NCBI GenBank assembly: GCA_902582105.1
Contig: CACHQT010000002.1
Location: forward strand, 25,706-89,705
Source: an uncultured Pelagibacteraceae bacterium
GTDB lineage: Bacteria; Pseudomonadota; Alphaproteobacteria; Pelagibacterales; Pelagibacteraceae
DNA length: 64,000 bases
Direction: 5' to 3'
Made by a program: the position numbers and the translations under genes. Every line of letters begins with the position of its first letter. The stretch's first letter is position 1. This document shows positions 36,551 through 46,638 of the stretch, one piece after another. The notes below the pieces were generated by a model, which saw only the letters and a program-made list of their open reading frames with translations, made no database searches and was not told the origin of the DNA.

Positions 36551-37388
36551 CTTTGATTACTTCTATAATTTTATTCAATTGCTCTAGGTCTTTATAATTA
36601 AATATTATACTTCCAGAATTATTTTTTTTATTTTTAATTAAAACATTTAATCCTAATTTTTCAGTAATTGATAATTCTAATTGGGATAAATTAGGATCTT
36701 TTGATTGACTTTTTCTTAATTTTTTGCTCTTAAAAATTTTAACCAAACTTTCAGCTTGTCTTACAGATAATTTCTTATCTATGATCTTCCTTGCAATAAA
36801 TAGGGCGTTTTCCAAGCCAACTAAAACCTTAGCATGTCCTTGGGTTAATTTATTATTTTCAATCAATTTAATTACGTCTTGAGGCAAACTTAATAAACGC
36901 AAACAGTTCGTAACATGGCTGCGACTTTTTCCAATAAATTTTGAAACCTTTTCTTGATCATAAGAAAACTCACTTATTAATTTTTGATATCCTTGAGCCT
37001 CTTCAATGGCGTTTAAATCATGTCTTTGTACGTTTTCTACAATAGCGAATTCAAGCGATTTTAAATCATCAGCCTCGGTAACTACTACAGGAACTTCGTG
37101 CAAACCAGCTTTTTGAGCTGCTAACCATCTTCTTTCTCCAGCAATGATTTCATATTTATTTTTTTGTTGTTCTGATTGCCTAACTATAATTGGCTGAATA
37201 ACACCTCTTTCTTTAATTGAATTTGTTAACTCTACAAGGTTTTCTGGGTCAAAAGTTTTACGTGGTTGATACTTATTTCTTATCAAATCTCCTATTAAAA
37301 CCTTGTTAGTGCTTTTTTCAGCTTTAGTCTCGCCTATTAGTGACGATAATCCCCTACCTAAACCTTTTTTTATTTTTGATGCATCCAT
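36540..37388 (-). CDS. parB: Chromosome partitioning protein ParB
   Basis: A 282-aa parS-binding CTPase. The N-terminus G-L-G-R-G-L-S-S-L-I-G is the ParA-interacting box. The ParB/Srx CTP-binding region holds N-x-Y-Q-P-R near 39-44, Q-P-I-I-V-R near 64-69 and G-E-R-R-W near 82-86; the helix-turn-helix lies near 130-155 with K-S-R-S-H-V-T-N. A C-terminal dimerisation domain follows. It starts one base from the parA stop, and a parS site lies 1.4 kb upstream in rsmG. Confidence 0.97.
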   Translation of the reverse strand: MDASKIKKGLGRGLSSLIGETKAEKSTNKVLIGDLIRNKYQPRKTFDPENLVELTNSIKERGVIQPIIVRQSEQQKNKYEIIAGERRWLAAQKAGLHEVPVVVTEADDLKSLEFAIVENVQRHDLNAIEEAQGYQKLISEFSYDQEKVSKFIGKSRSHVTNCLRLLSLPQDVIKLIENNKLTQGHAKVLVGLENALFIARKIIDKKLSVRQAESLVKIFKSKKLRKSQSKDPNLSQLELSITEKLGLNVLIKNKKNNSGSIIFNYKDLEQLNKIIEVIKANY

Positions 37389-38182
37389 TAAGCTGCGCTT
37401 TCAAATTCTTTATCTTGATTAATAAATTCATCTGTAAAACTAAAATATGAAATACTTCCAGGACAATTTTTATCATACATTAAAACTGGAACACCATGAG
37501 ATGGTGCTTCTGATAATCTAACATTTCTTGGTATTACTGTATTGTAAACTTGGTCGTTAAAATAATCTCTTGCTTCTTTTTCAACTTGTGATGAAAGTTT
37601 ATTTCTTTTGTCATACATAGTTAAAAGGATGCCTCTAATTTTAAGTTCCTTGTTCAAGTTAGTTCTAATTCTTTCTATTGTTTTCATTAGTTGTGTTAGT
37701 CCCTCTAAAGCAAAAAACTCAGTTTGAAGAGGTACAACTAATGAAAAAGAAGCTACCAGCGCCATAACAGTCAAAAGACTTAATGAAGGCGGACAGTCAA
37801 TGAAAATATAATCATAATTGCCTCTAGAATCCTTTAAATACGCCATTAATTGATCCTTCAAAATAAATGCTCTTTTACTATCGCCAGCTGTTTCCACCTC
37901 TAAACCCGATAAATCTACGTTAGAGGTAATTATATCTAAATTTTGAAATTCAGTTTTTTTTACAACTTCATTTATTCTCTTTGTACCATTCAAAACTCCG
38001 TATATTGTATTACTTGAATTTTCAATATTTGAAAGACCTAGGCCTGTTGTCGCATTTCCTTGTGGATCCAAATCGATTACTAAAATTTTTTTACCTTTCT
38101 TTGACAGCCCTGCTGCTAAATTTATAACTGTAGTAGTTTTTCCAACTCCACCTTTTTGATTTATTATAGAAATAATTTGCAT
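37388..38182 (-). CDS. parA: Chromosome partitioning ATPase ParA
   Basis: A 264-aa Walker-type ATPase. The deviant Walker A is K-G-G-V-G-K-T-T-T at 10-18, followed by L-V-I-D-L-D-P-Q-G-N-A-T-T near 35-47 and a Walker B region I-F-I-D-C-P-P-S-L near 127-135. Its nucleoid-bound ATP form moves ParB-parS complexes of the newly replicated origin. The gene lies in the mnmE-mnmG-rsmG-parA-parB cluster typical of origin-proximal DNA, 5 bp after rsmG. Confidence 0.98.
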   Translation of the reverse strand: MQIISIINQKGGVGKTTTVINLAAGLSKKGKKILVIDLDPQGNATTGLGLSNIENSSNTIYGVLNGTKRINEVVKKTEFQNLDIITSNVDLSGLEVETAGDSKRAFILKDQLMAYLKDSRGNYDYIFIDCPPSLSLLTVMALVASFSLVVPLQTEFFALEGLTQLMKTIERIRTNLNKELKIRGILLTMYDKRNKLSSQVEKEARDYFNDQVYNTVIPRNVRLSEAPSHGVPVLMYDKNCPGSISYFSFTDEFINQDKEFESAA

Positions 38183-38187
38183 TTGTT

Positions 38188-38832
38188 TTAATTTTTTTTT
38201 TTTATATTTTTTATACTCAACAAAAATGAGTCTTCATTTGTAAGACTCCTTTTTTCCTTATACTCAAAATCCCAGTCCTTTAAAGTTTCAGTTAATGTTT
38301 TTTTTCCACTTTTGCCCATAAACAAAATTAGATTTTTATATTTACTAAAATTTTTATAGACTAAATCTAAAACTATTGGCATTGGTTTAAAAGCTCGTGC
38401 CATGATTGTTCCGGATATTAATTTTTTAGTTTTGAATACATCTTTTTGAATAATTTCAGTTTCTAAGTTTAATTCTTTAGAAACCTCTTTTAAAAAAGAA
38501 CTTTTGTGATAGCTCTTTTCAAATAAATTCATTTTTATTTTTTTTTTCAAGTTTTTTGCCATTATTGCTATAACAATTCCAGGCATTCCACCCCCTGTAC
38601 CTAAATCACAGGTTGTACTTTGATTTAAATCAACAAAATCAATAACTTGCGCTGAATCTATTATATGTCTTTTGCGAATTTCTGCATTCTTAGAGGTTTT
38701 TTTGCCAATAATGTTAATATTCTCATTTTTTGAGCTAATCATTGATATTAGTCTCTCAAAGTCTAAACACGTTTCACGTGAAACATTAAATCTATCTAAT
38801 AAAGAATAATTTTTTAAAATATTTTCATCCAT
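38188..38832 (-). CDS. rsmG: 16S rRNA (guanine(527)-N7)-methyltransferase
   Basis: A 214-aa SAM-dependent methyltransferase. The SAM motif is C-D-L-G-T-G-G-G-M-P-G-I near 84-95, preceded by K-R-H-I-I-D-S-A near 63-70, where GidB proteins have R-H-x-x-D-S. It methylates G527 of 16S rRNA. The codons for N-V-S-R-E-T-C at 16-22 contain a parS site. Its stop is 5 bp before parA and its start overlaps the mnmG stop by one base. Confidence 0.95.
   Translation of the reverse strand: MDENILKNYSLLDRFNVSRETCLDFERLISMISSKNENINIIGKKTSKNAEIRKRHIIDSAQVIDFVDLNQSTTCDLGTGGGMPGIVIAIMAKNLKKKIKMNLFEKSYHKSSFLKEVSKELNLETEIIQKDVFKTKKLISGTIMARAFKPMPIVLDLVYKNFSKYKNLILFMGKSGKKTLTETLKDWDFEYKEKRSLTNEDSFLLSIKNIKKKN
38770..38785. 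other. parS: parS centromere site inside rsmG
   Basis: The 14-bp perfect palindrome GTTTCACGTGAAAC (38771-38784), followed by A, matches the bacterial parS consensus TGTTTCACGTGAAACA at 15 of 16 positions; the first base is C instead of T. It lies within the 5' coding part of rsmG, close to parAB and about 9 kb from the proposed origin. parS sites inside gidB/rsmG are known in other bacteria. It should nucleate ParB loading. Confidence 0.93.
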
Positions 38833-40703
38833 TAAGCTATTTGCTTAATAGACTTTCTTTTGACGTGTGACAACAAAATATATACAGCAGCAGGAGTTAT
38901 TCCATCAATTCTTAGAGCCTGACCTAGTGTTTTAGGCCTAATTTTCTTAAATTTTGTCTTAACCTCATTTGATAAACCACTAAACACATCATAATTAATA
39001 TTTTCCGGTATTTTTAAGTTTTCATCCTTTTTAAAAGCTAATATATCAGCATTTTGTTTTTTTAAATATCCTCTATAATGAGAGTTTATTTCTAGTTGAT
39101 CATCAATTTCCTTAGAAGAATAATATATTTCGGGCCATATTTCACGAATTTTCATCATATTAACACCTTTTTGACTTAGAATTTGTATTGCTGAACGATT
39201 TATACCGTCTTTTGCTATATTAATTCCAAATTTAGAGGCTTTTGAAGGGGTAATTGATAGTTTATTCATTTTCAAGGATATTTTTTTTAAATTAAGGGCC
39301 TTATTTTTAAATATCTTAGATCTTTCATCGCCAACTAGACCAATTTTGATGCCTTTTTCAGTTAGTCTTAAGTCTGCGTTATCAGATCTTAGCGTTAGCC
39401 TATACTCAGCTCGTGAGGTAAACATTCTATAGGGTTCAGCTACTCCTTTGGTAACCAAATCATCTATCATTACACCAATGTATGCTTCAGACCTATCGAG
39501 TATAAAAGGTTCCTGACCTTTTACTGATAGTGCAGCGTTAATTCCTGCAATAAGTCCTTGTGCTGCTGCCTCCTCATAGCCAGTTGTACCATTGATTTGA
39601 CCAGCTAGGTACAAATTGTCTATTTTCTTTGTTTCTAAAGTTAATAAAAGCTCAGTTGGGTCTATATAGTCGTATTCTATAGCATATCCAGGTCTTATAA
39701 TTTTGACATTTTCTAAACCATTGATTTTGTTACATATTTCTTGTTGCACGTCATAGGGGAGTGAAGTAGAGATCCCGTTTGGGTATATTGTATGATCATT
39801 GAGACCTTCTGGCTCCAAAAAGATCTGATGCCGAGTTTTTTCAGCAAATTTAACCACCTTATCTTCTATCGATGGACAATAGCGTGGCCCAACACCTTTA
39901 ATGCTGCCTGAGTACATTGCACTACGACTTATATTTTTGGAAATTATTTTATGAACTTCGTCATTAGTGTATGTCATACGACATGTAACTTGTTTGTTAT
40001 AATTTTTATTCGATAAAAAAGAAAAGAAATATGGATCATCGTCAGCATGCTGTTCCTCCAAATTATCAAAATTAATCGTTCGTGCATCTAATCTAGGTGG
40101 CGTTCCAGTTTTAAGTCTACCAATTCTAAAATTATGTTTTTTTAATTGTTCGCTTAAGCCTGTTGTTGGTTTTTCATTATATCTACCAGCAGGTGTTTGT
40201 TTTTCGCCAACATGTATCAAACCGTTCAAGAAAGTGCCTGTTGTAAGTATTAACTTGGATGTTTGGACTTTTCTACCGGACTTTGTAATAAATCCATTTA
40301 CGGAGTTTTTATTAAAAATAAACTCAATTACAGGATCCGAAAAAATGCTTAAATTACAATAGTTTAGCAGTTTTTTTTGCATATACTTCTTATATAATGC
40401 TCTATCACTCTGAGTTCTGGGACCTCGGACTGCTGGCCCTCTACTTCTATTTAACAGTCTAAATTGTATTCCAGATTTATCTGCTACATCGCCCATGACT
40501 CCATCTAATGCATCTATTTCCCTGACTAGATGTCCCTTGCCCAATCCTCCAATAGCCGGATTGCAAGACATCTCCCCTATTGTTTCTATTTTATGAGTAA
40601 ACAATGCAGTATTAACTCCTAATCTTGCTGATGAAGCGGCTGCTTCAGCGCCTGCATGTCCTCCACCTATTACGACTACATCAAAAATTAAATCATTCTT
40701 CAT
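38832..40703 (-). CDS. mnmG: tRNA uridine-5-carboxymethylaminomethyl(34) synthesis enzyme MnmG
   Basis: I use ATG 40703 (M-K-N-D-L-I-F-D-V); the alternative in-frame TTG at 40715 adds four residues. The 623-aa protein opens with an FAD site [14 protein letters not shown] near 10-23. Further GidA hallmarks are [14 protein letters not shown] near 44-57, G-P-A-V-R-G-P-R near 93-100 and R-P-G-Y-A-I-E-Y-D near 345. With MnmE it installs cmnm5/nm5 groups on wobble U34. The mnmE gene is 73 bp upstream on the same strand. Confidence 0.98.
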   Translation of the reverse strand: MKNDLIFDVVVIGGGHAGAEAAASSARLGVNTALFTHKIETIGEMSCNPAIGGLGKGHLVREIDALDGVMGDVADKSGIQFRLLNRSRGPAVRGPRTQSDRALYKKYMQKKLLNYCNLSIFSDPVIEFIFNKNSVNGFITKSGRKVQTSKLILTTGTFLNGLIHVGEKQTPAGRYNEKPTTGLSEQLKKHNFRIGRLKTGTPPRLDARTINFDNLEEQHADDDPYFFSFLSNKNYNKQVTCRMTYTNDEVHKIISKNISRSAMYSGSIKGVGPRYCPSIEDKVVKFAEKTRHQIFLEPEGLNDHTIYPNGISTSLPYDVQQEICNKINGLENVKIIRPGYAIEYDYIDPTELLLTLETKKIDNLYLAGQINGTTGYEEAAAQGLIAGINAALSVKGQEPFILDRSEAYIGVMIDDLVTKGVAEPYRMFTSRAEYRLTLRSDNADLRLTEKGIKIGLVGDERSKIFKNKALNLKKISLKMNKLSITPSKASKFGINIAKDGINRSAIQILSQKGVNMMKIREIWPEIYYSSKEIDDQLEINSHYRGYLKKQNADILAFKKDENLKIPENINYDVFSGLSNEVKTKFKKIRPKTLGQALRIDGITPAAVYILLSHVKRKSIKQIA

Positions 40704-40775
40704 AATAAATATCAAATATTAACTTATAATTTTATAGGGAGTCTATGCGAAATCTTAAAAAAGATAAAATAATAT

Positions 40776-42101
40776 TTATTTGCCTATACAAAAATCATTA
40801 AAAATTGAACTTAATATTTCTTCAACATCAACTTTTCCAACAATCATTCCTAAATGACGAGTGGCCAATCTTAGATCTTCTGCTGCTTTATCAAAGTCAT
40901 CTTTCTGGTTTTTAAAATTAATTAAATTTTCTAAACACTTTTCAAGATTTTGCCTGTGCCTTTCTCTTGTTATAATAATTTCCTCGGCTCGAATAAATTT
41001 GCCTTTTAGCTTTGATTTTATTTTTAAAATTAAATTTTCTATATTTGTATTATTTTTGACAGATATTATCGCATGATCTATTTTTCTCATTTGCTCTGTT
41101 AATATCACTTCTTCTAAATCACACTTATTTATTACTAAAATGGAGTTTGGCTTTATCAAATCCTTCAAAAAGCCAGTAAAATCAAGGTTTTTTGGCTCTA
41201 TAACAATTAGATTTAAATCGGCTTCTTCAGCTTTTTTTAATGCTAATTTAATACCTTTTGTTTCAATCTCATTTTTGGATTTTCGTATTCCTGCAGTGTC
41301 CGATACAACTACTGGATATCCATCAATATTTAAATGCACTTCAATAACGTCTCTTGTTGTTCCAGCAATTTCTGAAACAATTGCCACGTCTCTATTTGAA
41401 AGATGATTTAATAAACTAGATTTTCCTGCATTTGTTGGCCCAACTATTGCAATTTTAAATCCTTCTCTAATTCTCTCTCCAACTTTTTGATCATTTAAAA
41501 TTTTTTGTATTTTTTCAATAACATAATCGACGTTTTTTTTAATTTCATTAATTATTTTTTCAGGTATTTCTTCTTCTGGAAAATCTATTTTAGCTTCAAT
41601 ATTTGATAGGGATTTTATTAACCTATCTCTCAAATCATCATAAACTTTGGATGATTTGCCATTCATAATATTTATTGCTTGTTTTCTTTGAATTTCTGTT
41701 TCAGATGAAATTAAATCAGAAATACTTTCTGCTTTTAATAAATTTATTTTTCCATTTTGAAAAGCAATTTTTGTAAATTCACCAGGTTCAGCAATTCTAC
41801 ATTTTTTTGTATCTTCTAACGCTTTATGAATTGCATCAATAACAGCTTTGCTGCCATGAGCATGAAGTTCAGCCATATCCTCTCCTGTGTAACTTTCTGG
41901 GCCAGGAAACCACAAAATTATTCCTTCGTCTATTAACTCTGAACTTTTTGGATCAATTATCTTTTTAATAGTTGCTACTCTTGGTTTTGGTAAATTTTTT
42001 TTTGTTAGAAGTTTTAGTATTTCTGAAGTTTCTTTTCCTGAAATTCTTATTACAGCTACACCGGATATTCCTGGACCAGATGAAAGGGCATAAATAGTCA
42101 T
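40776..42101 (-). CDS. mnmE: tRNA modification GTPase MnmE
   Basis: A 441-aa GTPase. The N-terminal formyl-THF-binding domain opens with I-Y-A-L-S-S-G-P-G-I-S-G-V-A-V-I-R-I-S-G. A helical domain encloses a G domain with G1 G-P-T-N-A-G-K-S-S-L near 221-230, G2/G3 T-T-R-D-V and D-T-A-G-I, and N-K-C-D. The protein ends with the conserved C-I-G-K. It works with MnmG downstream. In alphaproteobacteria rho usually lies directly beyond; here a glycosyltransferase is inserted between. Confidence 0.98.
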   Translation of the reverse strand: MTIYALSSGPGISGVAVIRISGKETSEILKLLTKKNLPKPRVATIKKIIDPKSSELIDEGIILWFPGPESYTGEDMAELHAHGSKAVIDAIHKALEDTKKCRIAEPGEFTKIAFQNGKINLLKAESISDLISSETEIQRKQAINIMNGKSSKVYDDLRDRLIKSLSNIEAKIDFPEEEIPEKIINEIKKNVDYVIEKIQKILNDQKVGERIREGFKIAIVGPTNAGKSSLLNHLSNRDVAIVSEIAGTTRDVIEVHLNIDGYPVVVSDTAGIRKSKNEIETKGIKLALKKAEEADLNLIVIEPKNLDFTGFLKDLIKPNSILVINKCDLEEVILTEQMRKIDHAIISVKNNTNIENLILKIKSKLKGKFIRAEEIIITRERHRQNLEKCLENLINFKNQKDDFDKAAEDLRLATRHLGMIVGKVDVEEILSSIFNDFCIGK

Positions 42102-42147
42102 GCAATTAGTATACCTTCAATTAAATAAAAGCAAAGCTAGGAAAAAA

Positions 42148-43836
42148 TTATAAATTTTTATTTTGCTGAGAGAATAATCTCCACTTATCTTTTAAAATTT
42201 TGCTTAATTCTTGTCCAAGATTTTTATTATCGAATAGTGGAGAGTTAATAGCTAAGTTTCTTAAAGAGTGTCTAATTTGGCTTAATTTATTAATTTCTGA
42301 AGAAATGATTTTAGCCTTTTCTATGTACTCATTTTTATCTTTGGCAATAAAATTATCAAGATTTAGGTTTTTGTTAATTGACACACCAAATTTAGAATTA
42401 AATATTTCGCCTGAAAGCGTAATTGTGGGTACTCCCATCCATAAGGACTCGAATGTAGTTGTTGCGCCGGCAAATGGAAATGTATCAAGAGATATATCTA
42501 TATTATTATACATTTTTAAATGGTCATCGTAATTTTTTAGTCTTTCCAAAAAAATAATTTTTTCTTCCTTAACCCCATTTTTTTTAAATTTGTTTTTAAT
42601 ATTATCCCTAAGTAATTGATGATCATGAACAGAAGATTTTAAAATTAACTTAGAATTATTATTTTTTAAGATTTCACTCCATGTTTTTATCGTTTCATCT
42701 GATAATTTTGCATAATTATTAAATGAACCAAATGTTATATATTTATTTTTTTTAGCAGGAAGTTCATTAATTTTTATTTCTGAAGAAATCAAAAAATGAC
42801 TATTCCATATTTTTGGTAATCTGATTATTTTTTCTGTGTAATTGAAATCTTCTTCTTTTTTAATTAAATTTTCATCAGCTATTAAATAATCCATTTCTCT
42901 TATTCCAGAAGAATTACAATAGCCACACCAAGATATTTGCAATGGTGCTGATTTATTTTTAAAAATTTCACATCTATTTCCTGTTGAATAACCTGTAAGA
43001 TCAAACAATATATTAATTTTTTTATCTCTAATGAGATTAACGGCTTCTAGATCACTTAATTTAACTATATCGTACCATTCATGGAATATTCCTTTTAGTC
43101 TTTCTGTAGTTGAGTCATCAGCTCCTAAATTGTTATTACTAAAGGCTATAATTTCATAATTATCTTTTTTTAAAATTTTAATTGTTTCTTCAATAAATTT
43201 TGCAACCGAATGGGTTCTTAAATCAGCTGAAAAAAACCCTAATCTTATTTTTTTAGGATTTGTCTCATACTGAAATTTTTTTAGTGTTTTTTCATCAAAT
43301 TTTTCTAGTTTTTCTGAATATTTGTGACAAAAATTTAGATAATCTTTTTGATTATATTGATAAGTGTAATTTGTTGTAAAAAGAAAAGCTGACCAGAGCT
43401 TGGAGTTAGCTTCTTTATTGTCAATAATTTTTTTGTAATTAACAAGGCACTCATTCATATCTCCTAAATAAAAGTGCATTCTTGATAAAGCTAAAGTAGC
43501 TTTATAGTCATATTTTTTTTTACTTAAATATTCGATTAATAAATCTTTTGCTTCCCCATATTTAAAAAGCCTAATAGAAATTTCTGCATAATTAAAAAGT
43601 GCATCTATTAAAGTTTTATCTTTTAAATATGCTTCTTTAAACAAATCTAAAGATTCATTTAAATCTTTTTTGGAAGTTGGTATTTTTGATATTTTAGAAA
43701 CACCAAGTAAATTTAAAAGGAAAGGTGATCTTTTTTCTAAAATTAATGAATTTACTTCAAATTCTAATTGATGAAATTTTTTATTTTGAACTAAGCTTTT
43801 AATTAGTTCCTGTTTTGCTTCACTTAAATCTTTCAT
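42148..43836 (-). CDS. TPR and SPINDLY-type O-linked GlcNAc transferase-like protein
   Basis: A 562-aa protein. Residues 1 to about 195 are helical repeats of TPR type (A-L-F-N-Y-A-E-I-S-I-R-L-F-K-Y-G-E-A; A-T-L-A-L-S-R-M-H-F-Y-L-G). Residues about 197-555 match the GT41 domain: I-R-L-G-F-F-S-A-D-L-R-T-H-S-V, D-L-T-G-Y-S-T-G-N-R, I-S-W-C-G-Y-C-N-S-S-G, F-G-S-F-N-N-Y-A-K-L and D-T-F-P-F-A-G-A-T-T-T-F-E-S-L-W-M-G-V-P. It may glycosylate proteins in the cytosol with a UDP- or GDP-sugar; targets are unknown. It lies between mnmE (46 bp) and rho (18 bp) on the same strand. Confidence 0.85.
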   Translation of the reverse strand: MKDLSEAKQELIKSLVQNKKFHQLEFEVNSLILEKRSPFLLNLLGVSKISKIPTSKKDLNESLDLFKEAYLKDKTLIDALFNYAEISIRLFKYGEAKDLLIEYLSKKKYDYKATLALSRMHFYLGDMNECLVNYKKIIDNKEANSKLWSAFLFTTNYTYQYNQKDYLNFCHKYSEKLEKFDEKTLKKFQYETNPKKIRLGFFSADLRTHSVAKFIEETIKILKKDNYEIIAFSNNNLGADDSTTERLKGIFHEWYDIVKLSDLEAVNLIRDKKINILFDLTGYSTGNRCEIFKNKSAPLQISWCGYCNSSGIREMDYLIADENLIKKEEDFNYTEKIIRLPKIWNSHFLISSEIKINELPAKKNKYITFGSFNNYAKLSDETIKTWSEILKNNNSKLILKSSVHDHQLLRDNIKNKFKKNGVKEEKIIFLERLKNYDDHLKMYNNIDISLDTFPFAGATTTFESLWMGVPTITLSGEIFNSKFGVSINKNLNLDNFIAKDKNEYIEKAKIISSEINKLSQIRHSLRNLAINSPLFDNKNLGQELSKILKDKWRLFSQQNKNL

Positions 43837-43854
43837 TTAGTGAATTATTATCAA

Positions 43855-45123
43855 CTACGCAGGCTTATTCATAGAATTAAAAAATTCTGCATTATTTTTG
43901 GTATTTTTTAGTTTTGAGTTTATAAATTCTATCGCATCCATTGTGCCCATTGGAGCTATAATTCTTCTTAAAACATTCATTTTTTGTAAATCATTTTTAT
44001 CAAAAAGTAATTCTTCTCTTCTTGTTCCTGATTTAGTTATATCTATTGCAGGATAAATTCTTTTTTCTGATATTTTTCTATCTAGTATAGTTTCGCTATT
44101 ACCTGTTCCTTTAAATTCCTCAAAAATTACCTCGTCCATTCTACTGCCTGTGTCAATCAATGCTGTAGAAATTATAGTCAACGACCCACCTTCCTCTATG
44201 TTTCTAGCGGCACCAAAAAATCTTTTCGGTCTTTGTAAAGCATTAGCATCTACTCCTCCTGTTAAGACTTTTCCCGAGCTTGGTATAACGGCATTATAAG
44301 CTCTTCCAAGTCTTGTTATAGAGTCTAAAAGAATTACTACATCTTTTTTATGCTCGGTTAATCTTTTTGCTTTTTCTATAACCATTTCAGCTACAGCTAC
44401 ATGCCTTTGAGCGGGTTCATCAAATGTTGAACTAATTACTTCGCCTTTTACAGTTCTTTGCATATCAGTTACTTCTTCTGGCCTTTCATCTATTAATAAA
44501 ACCATTAAGTAACATTCTGGATAATTTGCAGCTATGGAATTAGCGATACTTTGTAAAATCATCGTTTTCCCTGCCTTAGGAGGTGATATAATTAATGATC
44601 TTTGACCTTTTCCTATAGGACTAACCAAATCTATAAGTCTTGGTGTTAAGTCTGGTTTTTTTTCAGTTTTATTGTTTTCAACTTCCATTACTAATTGTTT
44701 ATTAGGATATAAAGGTGTTAAATTATCAAAGGCTATTTTATGTCTAGATTTTTCAGGATCTTCAAAATTAATCTTACTAACTTGTAATAAAGCAAAATAT
44801 CTTTCTCCGTCTTTTGGTGCTCTTACTGGGCCTTCTACAGTGTCACCAGTTCTTAATCCAAATCTTCTTATTTGACTTGGACTAACATAAATATCATCTG
44901 CTCCTGGTAAATAGTTTGACTCCATTGCTCTTAAAAATCCAAAACCATCTTGCAATAATTGTAGAACTCCGCCCCCAGTAATTTCTTCTTTTTCTGCAAG
45001 TTTTTTTAAAATTGCAAAAACAATTTCCTGTTTTCTTAATGTGCTTGCGTTTTCAATACCAAGTTCTTCTGCTTGGTTAATAAGATGCTCTGATGATTTT
45101 GTTTTAAGTTCTTGTATATTCAT
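43855..45123 (-). CDS. rho: Transcription termination factor Rho
   Basis: A 422-aa hexameric RNA helicase. The N-terminal RNA-binding domain has G-F-G-F-L-R-A near 63-69. The ATPase domain holds Walker A P-P-K-A-G-K-T near 181-187, Walker [12 protein letters not shown] near 265 and the Q/R loops ([20 protein letters not shown]). Length is standard. The 66 bp upstream to hemJ is AT-rich with TATATAT elements, so rho may have its own promoter in addition to read-through from the hem genes. Confidence 0.99.
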   Translation of the reverse strand: MNIQELKTKSSEHLINQAEELGIENASTLRKQEIVFAILKKLAEKEEITGGGVLQLLQDGFGFLRAMESNYLPGADDIYVSPSQIRRFGLRTGDTVEGPVRAPKDGERYFALLQVSKINFEDPEKSRHKIAFDNLTPLYPNKQLVMEVENNKTEKKPDLTPRLIDLVSPIGKGQRSLIISPPKAGKTMILQSIANSIAANYPECYLMVLLIDERPEEVTDMQRTVKGEVISSTFDEPAQRHVAVAEMVIEKAKRLTEHKKDVVILLDSITRLGRAYNAVIPSSGKVLTGGVDANALQRPKRFFGAARNIEEGGSLTIISTALIDTGSRMDEVIFEEFKGTGNSETILDRKISEKRIYPAIDITKSGTRREELLFDKNDLQKMNVLRRIIAPMGTMDAIEFINSKLKNTKNNAEFFNSMNKPA

Positions 45124-45189
45124 GCTTGGGGGTTAAATTGTGATTAGTAAGATATGTTGAATATATATACTCTTTTAAAAATTTCAATA

Positions 45190-45624
45190 CTAGATTGGCT
45201 TAAAAACTACGATAAAAACTATTAAAATTAGTAAAATAGTGGGTACTTCATTAAAAATTCTATAAAATCTTGATGAGTATGTGTTTAGATCTAAACTAAA
45301 CTTTTTAAGACAAGCACCAAGGAAAAAATGATATGCGGTTAAAACTATAACCAAAAACAGCTTAATTTGAAGCCATTTATTAGCCATTTGATCAAATCCT
45401 ATGCTACCAATTAATAACAACCCGAATATCCAGGAAAGTATCATCGCTGGAATCATTATATAATTATATAATTTTCTCTCCATCACTTTAAATATCTCAC
45501 ATGTTTCTAAACTATCTTTATTTTCAACATGATAAACAAAAATTCTTGGTAAATACAAAAGTCCAGCCATCCAAGAAATTACAGCAATAAGATGCAATGC
45601 TTTAAGAGTTAAATAAATATTCAT
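45190..45624 (-). CDS. hemJ: Protoporphyrinogen oxidase HemJ
   Basis: A 144-aa membrane protein with about four transmembrane segments. The start Y-L-T-L-K-A-L-H-L-I-A-V-I-S-W-M-A-G-L-L-Y with the conserved His near 11 and L-P-R-I-F-V-Y-H near 24-31 is typical of HemJ (UPF0093), as is W-L-Q-I-K-L near 83-88. It oxidises protoporphyrinogen IX in bacteria lacking HemG/HemY. It sits next to hemH and hemE, forming a block for late heme synthesis, and abuts hemH (1 bp). Confidence 0.93.
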   Translation of the reverse strand: MNIYLTLKALHLIAVISWMAGLLYLPRIFVYHVENKDSLETCEIFKVMERKLYNYIMIPAMILSWIFGLLLIGSIGFDQMANKWLQIKLFLVIVLTAYHFFLGACLKKFSLDLNTYSSRFYRIFNEVPTILLILIVFIVVFKPI

Positions 45625-45625
45625 T

Positions 45626-46621
45626 TTATAGAATAAAATTACTAATGAGTTTTTTTATTAAATTTATGTGATCATCATTATCATTTAAACAAGGGATAAC
45701 ATCAAAATTTTTTCCACCAGATTTCATAAAGCTTTCCTTTCCCTGTATCGCTATTTCTTCCAATGTCTCCACACAATCTGAAGAAAATCCTGGACAAATA
45801 ACTAAAATGTTTTCTTTACCTTCTTTGGGCAAATTCTCTAAAGTTTTATCAGTATAGGGCTGTAACCACTCTTGTGGACCAAAACGGGATTGAAAAGTAG
45901 TTTTGATAGGAATTTCTTCATATTTTTCTGACATTAATCTTGAAGTTTTGTGACAATAACAATGATAAGGATCACCTTTTTCAAAATATTTTTTAGGTAT
46001 TCCATGGTAAGAAGCTATTATTAAATCTGGTTTCCAATTTAATTCTGAAATTTTCTTAGTAATACTGTTTACTAATGCATCTATGTATAAAGGTTCAGAC
46101 TCATAGTGCGGTATAATTTGTAAACTAGGCTGCCATCTCATTTTAAGCAGAGTCCTATAAACTTCATCACAAACAGTTGCTGTAGTTGGCGCAGCGTATT
46201 GAGGATATAGTGGCAACACTATTATATTTTCACATCCTGCTTGGTGAAGTTTTGTCATTATGTTTTTTATACTTGGGTTGCCATATCTCATTGCATAATC
46301 AACAACTATTTTATTACTATCAAATCTTTCTCTTAACTTTTTTGTTTGCATTAAAGTATAATACCTTAATGGGGACATATTTTCTTTTTGCATCCAAATT
46401 TCCTTATAAGCTTTAGCAGTTTTTGATGGTCTAAAAGTTAAAATGAAGAGATTTAAAATTATTTGCCATACAAAGGGGTTCACTTCAATAACTCTTCTAT
46501 CTGAAAGAAATTCTTTTAAATATTTTCTGATATCCCACCAACTAGTCGAATCTGGTGTGCCAAGGTTTACTAAAAGTATCCCTGTCTTGCCGTACTGTAC
46601 TTTTGGATGATCTTTTTTCAT
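45626..46621 (-). CDS. hemH: Ferrochelatase
   Basis: A 331-aa enzyme inserting Fe2+ into protoporphyrin IX. Motifs are I-L-L-V-N-L-G-T-P-D near 15-24, Y-P-Q-Y-A-A-P-T-T-A near 148-157, the catalytic His in A-S-Y-H-G-I-P near 203-209 and C-P-G-F-S-S-D-C-V-E-T-L-E-E near 272-285. It probably acts at the inner face of the inner membrane. It is placed between hemE (17 bp upstream) and hemJ. Confidence 0.97.
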   Translation of the reverse strand: MKKDHPKVQYGKTGILLVNLGTPDSTSWWDIRKYLKEFLSDRRVIEVNPFVWQIILNLFILTFRPSKTAKAYKEIWMQKENMSPLRYYTLMQTKKLRERFDSNKIVVDYAMRYGNPSIKNIMTKLHQAGCENIIVLPLYPQYAAPTTATVCDEVYRTLLKMRWQPSLQIIPHYESEPLYIDALVNSITKKISELNWKPDLIIASYHGIPKKYFEKGDPYHCYCHKTSRLMSEKYEEIPIKTTFQSRFGPQEWLQPYTDKTLENLPKEGKENILVICPGFSSDCVETLEEIAIQGKESFMKSGGKNFDVIPCLNDNDDHINLIKKLISNFIL

Positions 46622-46638
46622 TAAAATAAAAAATAACT

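Noticed and set aside
40716-40775. 18-codon frame between mnmG and mnmE
   Set aside because: It is antisense to both neighbours, runs into the mnmE coding region and has no ribosome-binding site.
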